Counted from the first letter of the stretch, positions 35,131 through 44,160 are shown. The stretch is DNA of 64,000 nt from JAJPJQ01 sp964572145 (GCA_964572145.1 CAZNES010000016.1:1-64000); one strand, 5' to 3'. A program made the numbers and translations. The notes: generated from the letters alone by a model not told the origin.

Positions 35131-35614
35131 GGTTAGAAAAAATAGGGAGGCAGGATTCACGCTGCTCGAGATGCTCATGGTGGTCGTCCTCATAGGGATC
35201 CTGGCCGCAGCAGGCGTAGTAACTTATCTCGGTTACATTAAGAGCGCCAGGGTCGCCGAGGCTGTCTCATTGGCTGGCTCCGCTCTTAGCGCCTCCCAAT
35301 CTTGTGCGCAGAGAAACCCAACTGTAGCTACACAGAATACGGAATGTACTTTTGCGAAGTTATTTTCCCTCATTGGCGTTGCTGCTGGTGGGTTAACCGC
35401 CGATGGCCGCTGGTCAGTATCAATTCCGACGGTGGTGAATCTCGATCCGACCACAACTCCGCCAGAATGGTCTGCCGGAACTATTAAAGTGCTCGGCCAA
35501 ACCGGCAAAGACACGGCCTTATCAGCAGCGGGTATTTTTGTAGTAGCTAAAGCCTTTGAATCCCATTGCAATCTCACTGCTGCTGCTGTAGCTGACACAG
35601 ACCCTAAATGCTAG
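35099..35614 (+). CDS. pilA: Major type IV pilin (PilA/MshA-like)
   Basis: 171 residues from ATG 35099 or 163 from ATG 35123; both have identical ribosome sites. The leader ends EAG and the mature N-terminus is FTLLEMLMVVVLIGILAAAG with Glu5. Cys pairs (SCAQRN, TECTF; SHCNLT, DPKC) could give the C-terminal disulfide loop. The short mature length and GSALSASQSCAQ region fit a major pilin. The TAG stop lies inside the left end of a MITE-like element, so the C-terminus may have been set by its insertion. Confidence 0.9.
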   Translation: MTKGKEKKMTKVRKNREAGFTLLEMLMVVVLIGILAAAGVVTYLGYIKSARVAEAVSLAGSALSASQSCAQRNPTVATQNTECTFAKLFSLIGVAAGGLTADGRWSVSIPTVVNLDPTTTPPEWSAGTIKVLGQTGKDTALSAAGIFVVAKAFESHCNLTAAAVADTDPKC

Positions 35615-35749
35615 CAGGCTGCTGAAAAACTCCCCATTCACCCTTCGACAAGCTCAGGGCGAACGGGGCGTGTGTTAAAATCGTTGAAGATTTTCCGTTC
35701 GTGCTGAGCCCGTCGAAGCACGAAAACTCTTTTTTCAGCAGCCTGCTAG
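35611..35749. mobile_element. MITE-like element with perfect 19-bp terminal inverted repeats
   Basis: 139 bp. Left end CTAGCAGGCTGCTGAAAAA (35611-35629) is the exact reverse complement of the right end (35731-35749). Internally, CCTTCGACAAGCTCAGG-type sequence at 35642-35666 is an imperfect inverted repeat of 35695-35719, so the whole element can fold on itself. It has no coding capacity. It begins at the pilin stop codon and may also end its transcription. Confidence 0.8.
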
Positions 35750-35865
35750 GTCATGCACTGAGCAGGTGGGGTGTCACTACGAGGGGCAACACTCACCACA
35801 GATAAAACCGATTACCATTCCTCCTGGCGCGGCTGCCTCGTGCTAAACGTTTAAAATCCTTTTTC

Positions 35866-35897
35866 CAAGACGGGCGAAGAGCTTTCTGCCCGTCTTG
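35866..35897 (+). terminator. Stem-loop, probable terminator after the pilin region
   Basis: Perfect 10-bp stem CAAGACGGGC/GCCCGTCTTG with a 12-base loop, followed by TTATCT rather than a long T tract, so intrinsic strength on this strand is modest. Confidence 0.5.
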
Positions 35898-35923
35898 TTA
35901 TCTCACTTTCTAAGCTGGATTCC

Positions 35924-38900
35924 GTGACCACACCTCATCGAAGAGGCGCTCTGCCGAAGGGGTATAGCGCCAGGATCTCAGTTTGTTTCTTTCTTTCCGG
36001 CGCGACAGGGCTGGTCTACGAGATTGTGTTGATGAGGATGTTGGGCCTCATCTTCGGCGCCACAGTCTTGGCTGTCACGACCGTCCTCACCGCCTTCATG
36101 GCCGGGCTGGCCCTGGGGAGCTACCTCTTCGGAAAGTTTGCCGACCGCTCTCGCAACGCGCTCTTCCTCTATGGTCTCCTGGAAGGAGGAATCGGACTCT
36201 ACTGCCTGGCCATTCCGTTTCTTATCGCGCTCAGTGAACGTTTTTATCTCACGCTCTACCAGTTCCTTCATCTCTCGCACTACGTCTTCAGCCTGGTCCA
36301 GTTTGCCCTGGTCTTCCTCCTACTTCTCCCCCCCACTACCCTGATGGGGGCTACTCTGCCGGTCTTGAGCCGTTTATTCGCCGAGGACGAGACCACTTTA
36401 GGACGGCGGGTTGGCTCTCTCTACGCGCTCAATACCTTTGGCGCAGTCGTCGGGACTGCTGGTAGCGGATATATTCTCCTCCCCATCTTTGGGTTGTGGG
36501 GTATGCTTTATCTTACCGCCATCCTCAACATAGAGATCGCAGTCCTGGCCATCTACTGGAGCCGCTCTCTTGAAGCGCCTACTCTCTCCCGGCATGAGGG
36601 GACGGTTGAAAGTGTGCTTCTGCATGGCACCGAAAGTGGTCAACGCCAGTTCCTGGTCCTCCTAACCTTTCTCGGTTTCGGACTTTCAGGGGCAGCCTCG
36701 ATGATCTATGAAGTTGCCTGGTCTCGTGCCCTTGCCCTGATCATCGGAAGCTCCACCTACGCCTTTACCTCCATGCTGGCGGTTTTTCTTATCGGGATCG
36801 CGCTGGGAAGCGCCCTCTTCTCGAGACTCCGAGGTCCTGGGCCTGCCCGCCCCTTTGTGTTCGGCGCGCTGCAAACTGCTATCGGTTTCTCCGCCCTCCT
36901 CATGCTTCCAGTGTTTGGCATCATGCCGGAAATCTTTCTACGGGCCTTTCGGATCTCAACTGACGCCGTATTTATCCAGACGGCGCAATTTCTGATGAGC
37001 TTCTGTGCCATGATAGTCCCCACCCTTCTCATCGGTGCCACCTTCCCCTGTGTCGTAGGAATTGCCAGCCGGGGACTCGACCGAGTCGGCACCGACGTCG
37101 GAAGGATCTACGCTATCAATACCCTGGGAGCTGTTCTTGGGGCCTTCGCCGCGGGCTTTCTTCTTATTCCTTCTATCGGTGCCCACGCGACTGTGAAGCT
37201 GGGAATCCTCCTTAACCTTGGGATAGGGGCTGTTCTCATTCTCGGCTCCGCAAAAGTATTGCCGGCGCGGACGTGGCTTCCATGGACGGCGCTCTCGGCA
37301 ACGGCGCTTGGGGCAGTTTATATTATGCCGCCTTGGGACCAAGTCGCGATGTCCAGTGGGGTAGCCATCTACGGGCCACAGATAAGTGGAACGGCAGGGA
37401 AGGTAGGCCTGGCCGAAGCATTTCCATATACTCGCCTTCTCTCCTACGAAGACGGCATGAGCGCCACGGTCACGGTCCACCAGAGCGAAGACCACATTTT
37501 TCTCCGGGTCAACGGGAAGACCGATGCCAGCACGGCGGCCGACATGCCCACCCAGCTTATGTTGGGTCATCTTCCTCTGCTTCTCCACCCAAACCCCAAG
37601 TCTGTTGCCATCATCGGTCTGGGAAGCGGGGTGACAGCCGCGGCCGTGTCACAGCATCCGGTGGAGCACATTGACATAATCGAGATCGAGCCGGCAGTGG
37701 CGCGGGCTTCTCGCTTCTTCGAAAAAGAGAATCGAAACGTCCTGAGCGATCCGCGTGTCCAACTAATCATCGCCGACGCGCGGAATTTTCTTCTGAGCAC
37801 TCCTGAGCGCTATGACGTGATTATCTCCGAGCCCTCCAACCCTTGGATCAGAGGCCTCGCTACCCTCTTTACCCAGGAGTTCTTCGCGTTGGCCCAGAAG
37901 AAACTTAAAGCAGGGGGCGTGATGCTCCAGTGGGTACACGGATATGGTCTTGTTCCCAGCGATCTCAGGATGGTGGTAAACACTTTTCGGACGGCCTTTC
38001 CTGCCACAACGATATGGACCACCACAAGTGGGGATTATCTGCTTCTGGGTCAGGCAAGGTTTCTCCAGGTTGATCTTGCCCGGCTCGGCAGCAGGGTTGC
38101 TTCCGTGCCCGGGCTCCGGGAGGATCTGACTCGGATGGGCTTTCGCTCCGCCTCTTCGATTCTGGCCGACTTTCTTCTCGGGGAAGACGACGCCGAGCGC
38201 TATTCCGCCAATGCGTCAACCAACACCGATGATCGCCTCCCCCTGGAGTTCTCCGCTCCACTCACCCTCTACCTGGATACAAACCAACTGAATTACCGGA
38301 TCATGAATGGCTATAGAACGAAAGAGTTCCCAGCGTTGGCTCAAAGTGGGTCCCCCCATTTTGACCGCCCGCAGGTCCGGTTTGACCTCGGAATGGCATA
38401 CCTCGCTAAAAACCGTCACCTTGAGGCCATCACCCAGTTTGAAAAAGCTCTTGCGGCTGACCCCGCTTATATTCCGGCGCGCCTAGAGCTGGGGAAAACT
38501 CAGCTCTTGCTCAACCTTCCACTCAAGGCTGTGACAAACTTCGAGGCCATTCTCGGGCAGGCCCCCCGGCATGCGGAGGCTACCTACCAGCTCGGGCTCG
38601 CTTACAGGGCTCAGCAAATGCCAGAGAGGGCCATGGAGTACCTGTCGAAAGCCGCGGCTCTGAAACCCAAGAACACAGTTTACCGGACTCGCCTGGCAAC
38701 GCTCTTCAGTGAACTTGGCCGGCTTGACGAGGCCATAGCCCAGTATCAGGCTGCGCATGCACTAGAAGCTCAGGACCCCGCCATCCTTGAGGGGCTGGGC
38801 ACCGCCTACCTTCAACAAGGGCGGGCGGAACTGGCCATCCAGGCCTTCAAAAAGGCCCTGGCGGTGGACTCGAGACACCAGAGGCGGTACTACCACCAGC

Positions 38901-39163
38901 TCGGGCGGGCTTATCTACTGGTAAGACGCTTTGGGGAGGCGGTAGAGCAGCTCCTTTTGGCCACGCGATATTCGCCTCTCTCCGTTGACGCCCTTGTTGA
39001 TCTTTCCACGGCCTACGCCGGAGAGGGAAAAATGAGAGAAGCAGAAGAAGCGATGGCGCGCGCCTTGAGCCTCGATCCCTTCCATCCCGCCATCCTGCGC
39101 CTACGAAATCTTCAACCAAAGTCAGCGGCAGATAGGCTAACTCTTCGAGATCGAGAGAAGTGA
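35924..39163 (+). CDS. Polytopic membrane / spermidine-synthase-like / TPR fusion protein
   Basis: 1079 residues from GTG 35924. Two homologous membrane halves, each opening SGATGLVYEIVLMR or SGAASMIYEVAWSR, make about 12-14 helices (residues 1-500). A soluble spermidine-synthase-like Rossmann domain follows (SVAIIGLGSGVTAAAV, IDIIEIEPAV, DVIISEPSNPWIRG; about 510-770). Then come 6-7 TPR repeats to the end. The SpeE-like part keeps the SAM-type glycine loop, but the polyamine-binding DD region is not the classical one, so aminopropyl transfer is uncertain. It follows the pilin after a terminator; a role in pilin or exopolymer modification is only inference. Confidence 0.85.
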   Translation: MTTPHRRGALPKGYSARISVCFFLSGATGLVYEIVLMRMLGLIFGATVLAVTTVLTAFMAGLALGSYLFGKFADRSRNALFLYGLLEGGIGLYCLAIPFLIALSERFYLTLYQFLHLSHYVFSLVQFALVFLLLLPPTTLMGATLPVLSRLFAEDETTLGRRVGSLYALNTFGAVVGTAGSGYILLPIFGLWGMLYLTAILNIEIAVLAIYWSRSLEAPTLSRHEGTVESVLLHGTESGQRQFLVLLTFLGFGLSGAASMIYEVAWSRALALIIGSSTYAFTSMLAVFLIGIALGSALFSRLRGPGPARPFVFGALQTAIGFSALLMLPVFGIMPEIFLRAFRISTDAVFIQTAQFLMSFCAMIVPTLLIGATFPCVVGIASRGLDRVGTDVGRIYAINTLGAVLGAFAAGFLLIPSIGAHATVKLGILLNLGIGAVLILGSAKVLPARTWLPWTALSATALGAVYIMPPWDQVAMSSGVAIYGPQISGTAGKVGLAEAFPYTRLLSYEDGMSATVTVHQSEDHIFLRVNGKTDASTAADMPTQLMLGHLPLLLHPNPKSVAIIGLGSGVTAAAVSQHPVEHIDIIEIEPAVARASRFFEKENRNVLSDPRVQLIIADARNFLLSTPERYDVIISEPSNPWIRGLATLFTQEFFALAQKKLKAGGVMLQWVHGYGLVPSDLRMVVNTFRTAFPATTIWTTTSGDYLLLGQARFLQVDLARLGSRVASVPGLREDLTRMGFRSASSILADFLLGEDDAERYSANASTNTDDRLPLEFSAPLTLYLDTNQLNYRIMNGYRTKEFPALAQSGSPHFDRPQVRFDLGMAYLAKNRHLEAITQFEKALAADPAYIPARLELGKTQLLLNLPLKAVTNFEAILGQAPRHAEATYQLGLAYRAQQMPERAMEYLSKAAALKPKNTVYRTRLATLFSELGRLDEAIAQYQAAHALEAQDPAILEGLGTAYLQQGRAELAIQAFKKALAVDSRHQRRYYHQLGRAYLLVRRFGEAVEQLLLATRYSPLSVDALVDLSTAYAGEGKMREAEEAMARALSLDPFHPAILRLRNLQPKSAADRLTLRDREK

Positions 39164-39320
39164 ACAAGTCTTCGGTGGATTGCGCGGCGAGAGAATCAGG
39201 TGAAAGGGCAATTGGCTAACGTTGGAAAAGCTCGCTGGCCTTTACAAGAAAGTGGAGAGAGCCTTGGATGCGGAACTGTCGGAGGCACGGGCGCAGCGCA
39301 TCAGGGGAAAATAGCCAACC

Positions 39321-39995
39321 CTAATCGCTCAGGGCCTTGAGCCGCTCTTGAGCTTTCTGTCCGGTCTCGGAATCGGCGGTCAGCTTTACAGCTTCGCGGT
39401 AAGACTGCAGGGCATCCGGTTTGCGGTGCTGCTTCTCATAGAGCAATCCCAACGTGTAGTGGGTTAGGGCAATTTGAGGATCGAGGCGAAGCGCCGACTT
39501 TAAAGCGCTTTCCGCTTCCTGATAACGGCCCAGGTTGTAATAGGCCCAGCCCAGGTTTTGATAGACAATCTCTGGGCTGCTGTAAAACGGGAACGTCAAA
39601 ACTTTTTCAAAAGCTGCTATCGCCTCTTTCCATTTGCCGCTTTGCGCCAACGCCACGCCCAAGTTGTTGTAGGCGTCGAAAAAATTGGCATTGAGCCGGA
39701 TCGCCTCGTGAAAAGAACTCACGCTTTGGGCGAGTCCTCCTGAATGGAGCTGGGCAAGCCCCAAGGCATTTCTGTAGACGGCTCGGTTGGGATCAAGGCT
39801 CACCGCCTGCTCCAAGGAAAGTCTGGCCCGGAGATAGTCTCCCGACTCCAGTTGGCTGATTCCGGTTTCGTACAGAACCGCTGGGGGAACAGTTGGAGCG
39901 TTGGGCTTTTCCTCCCGAACTGGACCACATCCCACCCAGGATAACCCGCACAGGAACGCTTGCGCGACAAAAAAACTCTTTATTGCTCTTGCCAC
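39321..39995 (-). CDS. TPR lipoprotein, PilF/PilW-like
   Basis: 224 residues. The signal peptide ends WVGC, a slightly atypical lipobox, and is followed by five TPR units (SGDYLRARLSLEQAVSLDP, NLGVALAQSGKWKEAIAAFEK, NLGWAYYNLGRYQEAESALK and others). Outer-membrane TPR lipoproteins of this length (PilF/PilW) help secretin multimers form, which fits the pilus locus nearby, though MshN would be another analogue. Last gene of a leftward group, three bases after its upstream neighbour. Confidence 0.75.
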   Translation of the reverse strand: MARAIKSFFVAQAFLCGLSWVGCGPVREEKPNAPTVPPAVLYETGISQLESGDYLRARLSLEQAVSLDPNRAVYRNALGLAQLHSGGLAQSVSSFHEAIRLNANFFDAYNNLGVALAQSGKWKEAIAAFEKVLTFPFYSSPEIVYQNLGWAYYNLGRYQEAESALKSALRLDPQIALTHYTLGLLYEKQHRKPDALQSYREAVKLTADSETGQKAQERLKALSD

Positions 39996-39998
39996 GAG

Positions 39999-40613
39999 TT
40001 AACGTCGGGGAAAGATTCCCGGCCCCTTCTCAGCCGGAGACTCCCCTATTGGAAAAATGGTGTGCGGGAACTCCTGCGCAGGCGTAAGTGTTTCTTTTCG
40101 ATGAAAACGATGCCTCGGAAATTCTCTAAACACAATCACGGCAGAGGAAGGGTATAGGGCTGAGAGAGGATAAGGTGAAGTAACCTCGATTTTAGGCTGA
40201 GCTACAGGCACAGCAACTAAGTTGAAATCGGATATCTCATCCGGCGGGAACGTAGGCATAGGAGCCCCGCTTGCTACGGCCGCACGGACCAGAGCACCAA
40301 GCACCAAGTTTGGGTCATCTCCTTTTGTGCGGGAATGCTGTAGGAGTCCTCGCATGATAGCCATGACTACGGTTGGAGTCGCTGGATGGCTTGAGGTGAG
40401 ATAGGAAGGAATTACCTTTTCAGCGCGGAACGCAAAAACCTTTTCCTCCGTGGTTGACCCAGCAGGCCAGGCTAGCTCCTTGGAGAGGGCATCCACAAAC
40501 TCCCCTACGGTCGGATACAAATTCTTCGCCCCTACTGCACCGGCCGAGAGGAAGACGAGAACTAGCAGCAATGCCAAAATCTGAAATGCTTTTAGAGTAC
40601 GCGTAAAACTCAT
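39999..40613 (-). CDS. Exported protein of unknown function
   Basis: 204 residues. A good signal peptide (LKAFQILALLLVLVFLSAGAVGA) is followed by LYPTVGEFVDALSKEL and TPTVVMAIMRGLLQHS. I recognise no family. The C-terminal third is proline and arginine rich and looks disordered. It sits between the cyclase and the TPR lipoprotein genes on the same strand; the three-base gap to the latter suggests joint translation. Probably periplasmic. Confidence 0.65.
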   Translation of the reverse strand: MSFTRTLKAFQILALLLVLVFLSAGAVGAKNLYPTVGEFVDALSKELAWPAGSTTEEKVFAFRAEKVIPSYLTSSHPATPTVVMAIMRGLLQHSRTKGDDPNLVLGALVRAAVASGAPMPTFPPDEISDFNLVAVPVAQPKIEVTSPYPLSALYPSSAVIVFREFPRHRFHRKETLTPAQEFPHTIFPIGESPAEKGPGIFPRR

Positions 40614-40780
40614 TGGGCAACACTACTCATCGTCTTATTAGGCTACGTTCTCAACCAAAATGCAATCGTTCACGCTGTAGCCCTGCTCCCAGAATCGTTC
40701 CTAAATCCGCCCCAGGGTTAAGTCGTCCAGGCACTGCCCAGAACTTTGGGATGTCTATGAGACAGACTAGGGATGAAAGC

Positions 40781-41737
40781 CTAGACCTTGTAGACTCGGT
40801 GGATGCCGGGAAATCCCTTAAACTCGCAGTGTCCTAAGAAACGGGCTTGCACTCCCTGGACCTTCTCCAGGATTGACATTGCCTCTTCGCTCACCAGAAT
40901 ATAGTTCTTCTCGGGAAACTCTTCCCGCCGAATTCCTCCCTTAGCTTCAATCAAGTTCGGCGCAGCCACCGCCTCAAGCCGAAACGTTTTGTGAATGGCG
41001 GCCCCGGTGCGTTGGGTATCCCGATCGACAAGGATCTCACCAAAATTAAGCGCGGCCCGCAGGGCGACTTCCGCACCTTCGGGGAGATCCGTATTCATCG
41101 CCGGGACTCTCTCCATGAGCTCCTGGAGGGCGGCAAGGGCCTTAGGAACCGAGGGGAAGAAGATGAGATAACCGTCGCCAGTGAAATCGGAATAGCCAGC
41201 GCCGTGGCGGGCAGAGATAGGACCGGCGTGGTGTTCTAGGCGGTGCTTCACCGTGAGTAGGAAGGTGTTCCCAAACCGAGTTATCAGGTCGGTCGAATTG
41301 CACAGGTCAATAACTGCAATGGCCTCCGAGCGATACACTGGAGCGTTGGGAGCGGATTGTGATGGAGAGGATTGTGATGGACTGACTGGGTGGACGTGCT
41401 GGAGGGCATTCTCCATCGCCGGGGTAGACTTGGCCCGGGTCACCCGCGGCGTGAGGCGATTCTCAACCGTCCACAGGCCATGATCGATCCGCGAGTAAAT
41501 AATCCAGAGGAGAACCAGGACGATGAGCAGGGAAAAGTCGATGTCATTGTAAACCGTCGGGAGATAACTTTGAATCGCTTGTTGTAGCGGCCGTGTGTAA
41601 CCCTGCACCGTTAAGACCCATGGATAAGAAAGCGGTTGAAGAAATTGAGCAACGAACCCCGCAAGCAGGAGCACAAAAACCGCATAGACTACAAACTTCA
41701 ATATAGGCCGGATAACGCGGATAATCGGATAGGTCAT
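40781..41737 (-). CDS. Membrane-anchored class III nucleotide cyclase-like protein
   Basis: 318 residues. Two membrane helices (about 10-32 and 68-82), a Ser/Pro/Gln-rich linker (SPSQSSPSQSAP) and a class III cyclase-like domain. Both metal-binding Asp residues are present (AVIDLCNSTDLI and SDFTGDGYLIFF). The usual VNxxxRL transition-state motif reads IHKTFRLEAVA, so the Asn is His while the Arg is kept; activity is therefore uncertain. AAGGAG lies five bases before ATG 41737. First gene of a leftward group with the exported protein and TPR lipoprotein. Confidence 0.8.
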   Translation of the reverse strand: MTYPIIRVIRPILKFVVYAVFVLLLAGFVAQFLQPLSYPWVLTVQGYTRPLQQAIQSYLPTVYNDIDFSLLIVLVLLWIIYSRIDHGLWTVENRLTPRVTRAKSTPAMENALQHVHPVSPSQSSPSQSAPNAPVYRSEAIAVIDLCNSTDLITRFGNTFLLTVKHRLEHHAGPISARHGAGYSDFTGDGYLIFFPSVPKALAALQELMERVPAMNTDLPEGAEVALRAALNFGEILVDRDTQRTGAAIHKTFRLEAVAAPNLIEAKGGIRREEFPEKNYILVSEEAMSILEKVQGVQARFLGHCEFKGFPGIHRVYKV

Positions 41738-41952
41738 TGCTTCTCCTTAATACGGGGGCTCGCGTTCAGGAAGAGTCGCCACTCCTCGGCCAGATCATTC
41801 CCCTACCAATATTATATTAGGCCAAGGGGGGAGCCTGACTGGTTTTTATTCCAACTCTACATGAAAATCAACAGATAAAAGTCACAGCCGATTAATCTTC
41901 TCGATCAGCGCGGGAGGTGGTCTATAACTTCCTTCCTTAGCACGAGAGAGCT
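41738..41952. other. Spacer without a gene
   Basis: Only the ribosome site of the cyclase gene (41743-41748) is identifiable. An AT-rich stretch near 41807-41820 could hold promoter elements, but none is convincing. Confidence 0.4.
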
Positions 41953-42951
41953 TCACTTCTTCGAATAGGGCACCGGGATCAGCTGGTCTGTGGCGCTGCG
42001 GACATCCTCGCGCCAGAGCTGGAGCAGCTTCTTCGCAATCGGGCCCGGTTTGCCCTCACCGACGGGCCGGCCGTCCCACTGGACCACCGGCGCCACTTTC
42101 ACCGAGCTGCCGATCAACATCATCTCAGCCGCCTCACGGCCTTCGGCCACCGAAACATCGCCTACCCGGATAGCGCGGAGTTCCCCTTCCTGCGCGAGGC
42201 GTTGCGCCATCTGCAATATTCTCTGCACGGTGATCCCGGATAAAATCGCATCGAACGGCGGATGGCGAAACACCCGCTCGCGGGTGACGAACGCGACGTT
42301 CATGTTCGAGCCCTCGGCCACCATGCCGCGTCCGTCGATGAAGATGCCATTGTCGGCGCCGTGATCTTTCGCTTCGAGCACCACCAGCACGTTCGGAAGA
42401 TAGTTGGTCGATTTCACCCGCGCAAAAAACGGCGGCTTGATCGGAACGGTGCTGGTCACGACCTTGAGCCCTTCGCTGTAAATCGACTCGGGATAAAACT
42501 CCGCGCCGAAGATCACGACATAAAAGCTGCTGCCGACGCACTCCGCGGGCGACAGTCCGAACCCGCCGGGGCCGGCCGAGAGCCAGTAGCGCACCGACGC
42601 ATCGCGGCGCGCGCCGGCTGCCGCCGTGTCGATAACGATCCGGCGCAATCTCTCGCGCGGAAACGGCAGGGGGATGCGCGCCATCTCCGCAGAGCGCACC
42701 AGACGCTCGATGTGCTGATCAAGCTGGTAGAGCATGCCGTTTGCCAGAATGGCCGTGTCGAAGACCGAGTGGCCGCGGTGGACCATGTGATCGTCGAGAG
42801 GCAAGACCATCAGCGCTGGTTCGGTGACGATTCCGCCGAGCACGCTCGAGTACATCGCATAATAGTTGGCCGATTTCGCGTGAACAGTGGCGCGCAAGCG
42901 CGCGACCGCCGCATCGCCCTTGAAGCATGCTGTCCGTTCGATCTCCGGCAT
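41953..42951 (-). CDS. Class IV PLP aminotransferase (branched-chain / D-amino-acid type)
   Basis: 332 residues. HMVHRGHSVFDTAILANGML is the fold-IV opening, the PLP lysine is probably in RVKSTNYLPNVLV, and GNGIFID-like DNGIFIDGRGMVAEGSNMNVAFV carries the Glu and phosphate-binding residues. The family includes branched-chain aminotransferases, D-alanine aminotransferases and aminodeoxychorismate lyases. The RGHSVFDT opening is nearest to D-amino-acid/plant-type members, but specificity cannot be fixed. A perfect AAAGGAGG at 42960-42967 sits eight bases before ATG 42951. It stands alone. Confidence 0.85.
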   Translation of the reverse strand: MPEIERTACFKGDAAVARLRATVHAKSANYYAMYSSVLGGIVTEPALMVLPLDDHMVHRGHSVFDTAILANGMLYQLDQHIERLVRSAEMARIPLPFPRERLRRIVIDTAAAGARRDASVRYWLSAGPGGFGLSPAECVGSSFYVVIFGAEFYPESIYSEGLKVVTSTVPIKPPFFARVKSTNYLPNVLVVLEAKDHGADNGIFIDGRGMVAEGSNMNVAFVTRERVFRHPPFDAILSGITVQRILQMAQRLAQEGELRAIRVGDVSVAEGREAAEMMLIGSSVKVAPVVQWDGRPVGEGKPGPIAKKLLQLWREDVRSATDQLIPVPYSKK

Positions 42952-43396
42952 AAAGGGAACCTCCTTTGTCTACCCGACTTGGCTATTGTGGTGCTCGCGG
43001 CGCGAGCTGTCAAGAAATATCGCTTTCAGCAGATTGGGATGATGCGGCGGACAGAGCGGCTGTAGAATGCGAACCGGTAGTTACGCGCTATAAACGCTAT
43101 GAATGGAACGAGCTTGGTCTGAGATCGCTATAAAACCGACTTGTGCGACTTGTGGCGGCGCAGACGATGATTGTAAGACCAAACCAGGAAGCGAACTCTG
43201 AGCCGCAAGAGAAGGTGGCGTAGCTTGTCCCCAAGCATAATAAACTTTCCTCTGAGCGTGCGAGCAGCATGATTCGTGCCAAGGATGGAATTCCAAATAA
43301 TCCTTGAATTTCCAATTCGCCACTGCCGCTAACGATGGCAATGGAGCACATTTTTGCCTAATTAAAGACAAATCAGTGTAATATTTTCCGCCGGTG
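42952..43396. other. 445-base spacer without a credible gene
   Basis: Apart from the AAAGGAGG ribosome site of the aminotransferase gene, nothing is identified. A leftward 110-codon frame at 43081-43413 has no recognisable pattern and overlaps the end of the next gene. Confidence 0.5.
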
Positions 43397-43864
43397 TTAC
43401 CGTTTGGCAGCATTCTTTCTGGATGGAGCCTCTACCGCGCCCGGTTGCGCAGCCTGATTCCATTCATCGCGCTTGCGGTCCAGGAAACTAAGAGGAGTTT
43501 CATTGTCTCGGATACCGAGTTCCTTCAAACCCGGCTTACCGACACAAGCGGCCCAGGCGTCATTGAACCCCGTATTGGGGTCGAATCTCTCAAGTCCCCA
43601 TTTTGCGGCAAATTGCTTTTCCGTCAGGCCGCTCTCGCCTCCGTCGATCATTGCTCGAAGCTCCGGCATTATCGTCTCGAAACACATCTGAGTGCGCGAT
43701 ACGACCGCCGCGGCGAGCTGATACTCGGCAAATTTCTGTTGCGCCTCCGCGCTCTGGGCCGCAGTAAGAGCGGGGGCGCAAGACGCTGCAACCAGGCCGA
43801 TGAGCACTAGAACCGCCGGCGCCTTGCCGCAACGGGTTCGAGGATTACGATTTAGCAGGGACAC
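43397..43864 (-). CDS. Small exported or lipoprotein of unknown function
   Basis: 155 residues from GTG 43864, chosen because AGGT lies seven bases upstream and a basic n-region plus hydrophobic stretch ending LVAASC follows, a possible lipobox. A longer frame starting at 43978 is wrong: its first 30 codons are the antisense reading of a tRNA gene. The mature part has two further Cys residues (QMCFETIM, AACVGKPG) that may pair. No family recognised. Confidence 0.6.
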   Translation of the reverse strand: MSLLNRNPRTRCGKAPAVLVLIGLVAASCAPALTAAQSAEAQQKFAEYQLAAAVVSRTQMCFETIMPELRAMIDGGESGLTEKQFAAKWGLERFDPNTGFNDAWAACVGKPGLKELGIRDNETPLSFLDRKRDEWNQAAQPGAVEAPSRKNAAKR

Positions 43865-43882
43865 GGTGTTGACCTGAAAATC

Positions 43883-43959
43883 TGGCGCGCCCGGAGGGAT
43901 TTGAACCCCCAACCCCCAGATCCGTAGTCTGGTGCTCTGTCCAATTGAGCTACGGGCGC
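43883..43959 (-). tRNA. tRNA-Arg (anticodon ACG)
   Basis: 77 nt including encoded CCA. Acceptor stem GCGCCCG/CGGGCGC with discriminator G, anticodon stem CCAGA/TCTGG around the loop CTACGGA, and TTCAAAT T-loop. Confidence 0.95.
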
Positions 43960-43970
43960 GTGGCTTCGCC

Positions 43971-44040
43971 AATCTCAAATCTCAAATTGCAGATCTCAGA
44001 TCCCAAGATATATGAAATCCGAGATCTGAAATCTGCAATG
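43971..44040. repeat. Short-word inverted array between tRNA-Arg and tRNA-Ser(GCU)
   Basis: Left arm of CAAATCTC / GCAGATCTCAGATC-type words, right arm GAGATCTGAAATCTGCAAT; the 17-base arms pair with one mismatch around a short AT-rich loop. Confidence 0.7.
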
Positions 44041-44053
44041 CCGAAAGGCAAAA

Positions 44054-44144
44054 TGGCGGAGAGAGAGGGATTCGAACCCTCGGTACCCTTTTGAGGTACA
44101 CACGCTTAGCAGGCGTGCGCCTTCGACCACTCGGCCATCTCTCC
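44054..44144 (-). tRNA. tRNA-Ser (anticodon GCT)
   Basis: 91 nt with CCA. Acceptor GGAGAGA/TCTCTCC, anticodon stem CACGC/GCGTG around CTGCTAA, and a long variable arm (GTACC/GGTAC), as expected for serine tRNA. Confidence 0.95.
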
Positions 44145-44160
44145 GTATTAAATTAAAAGC

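Noticed and set aside
43081..43413. 110-codon leftward frame after the aminotransferase
   Set aside because: No homology pattern, no ribosome site, overlaps the end of a better-supported gene.
43865..43978. N-terminal extension of the leftward exported-protein frame
   Set aside because: It translates tRNA-Arg in antisense (the familiar SSIGQSTRLRIWGLGVQIPPG artefact); GTG 43864 has a ribosome site and signal peptide.
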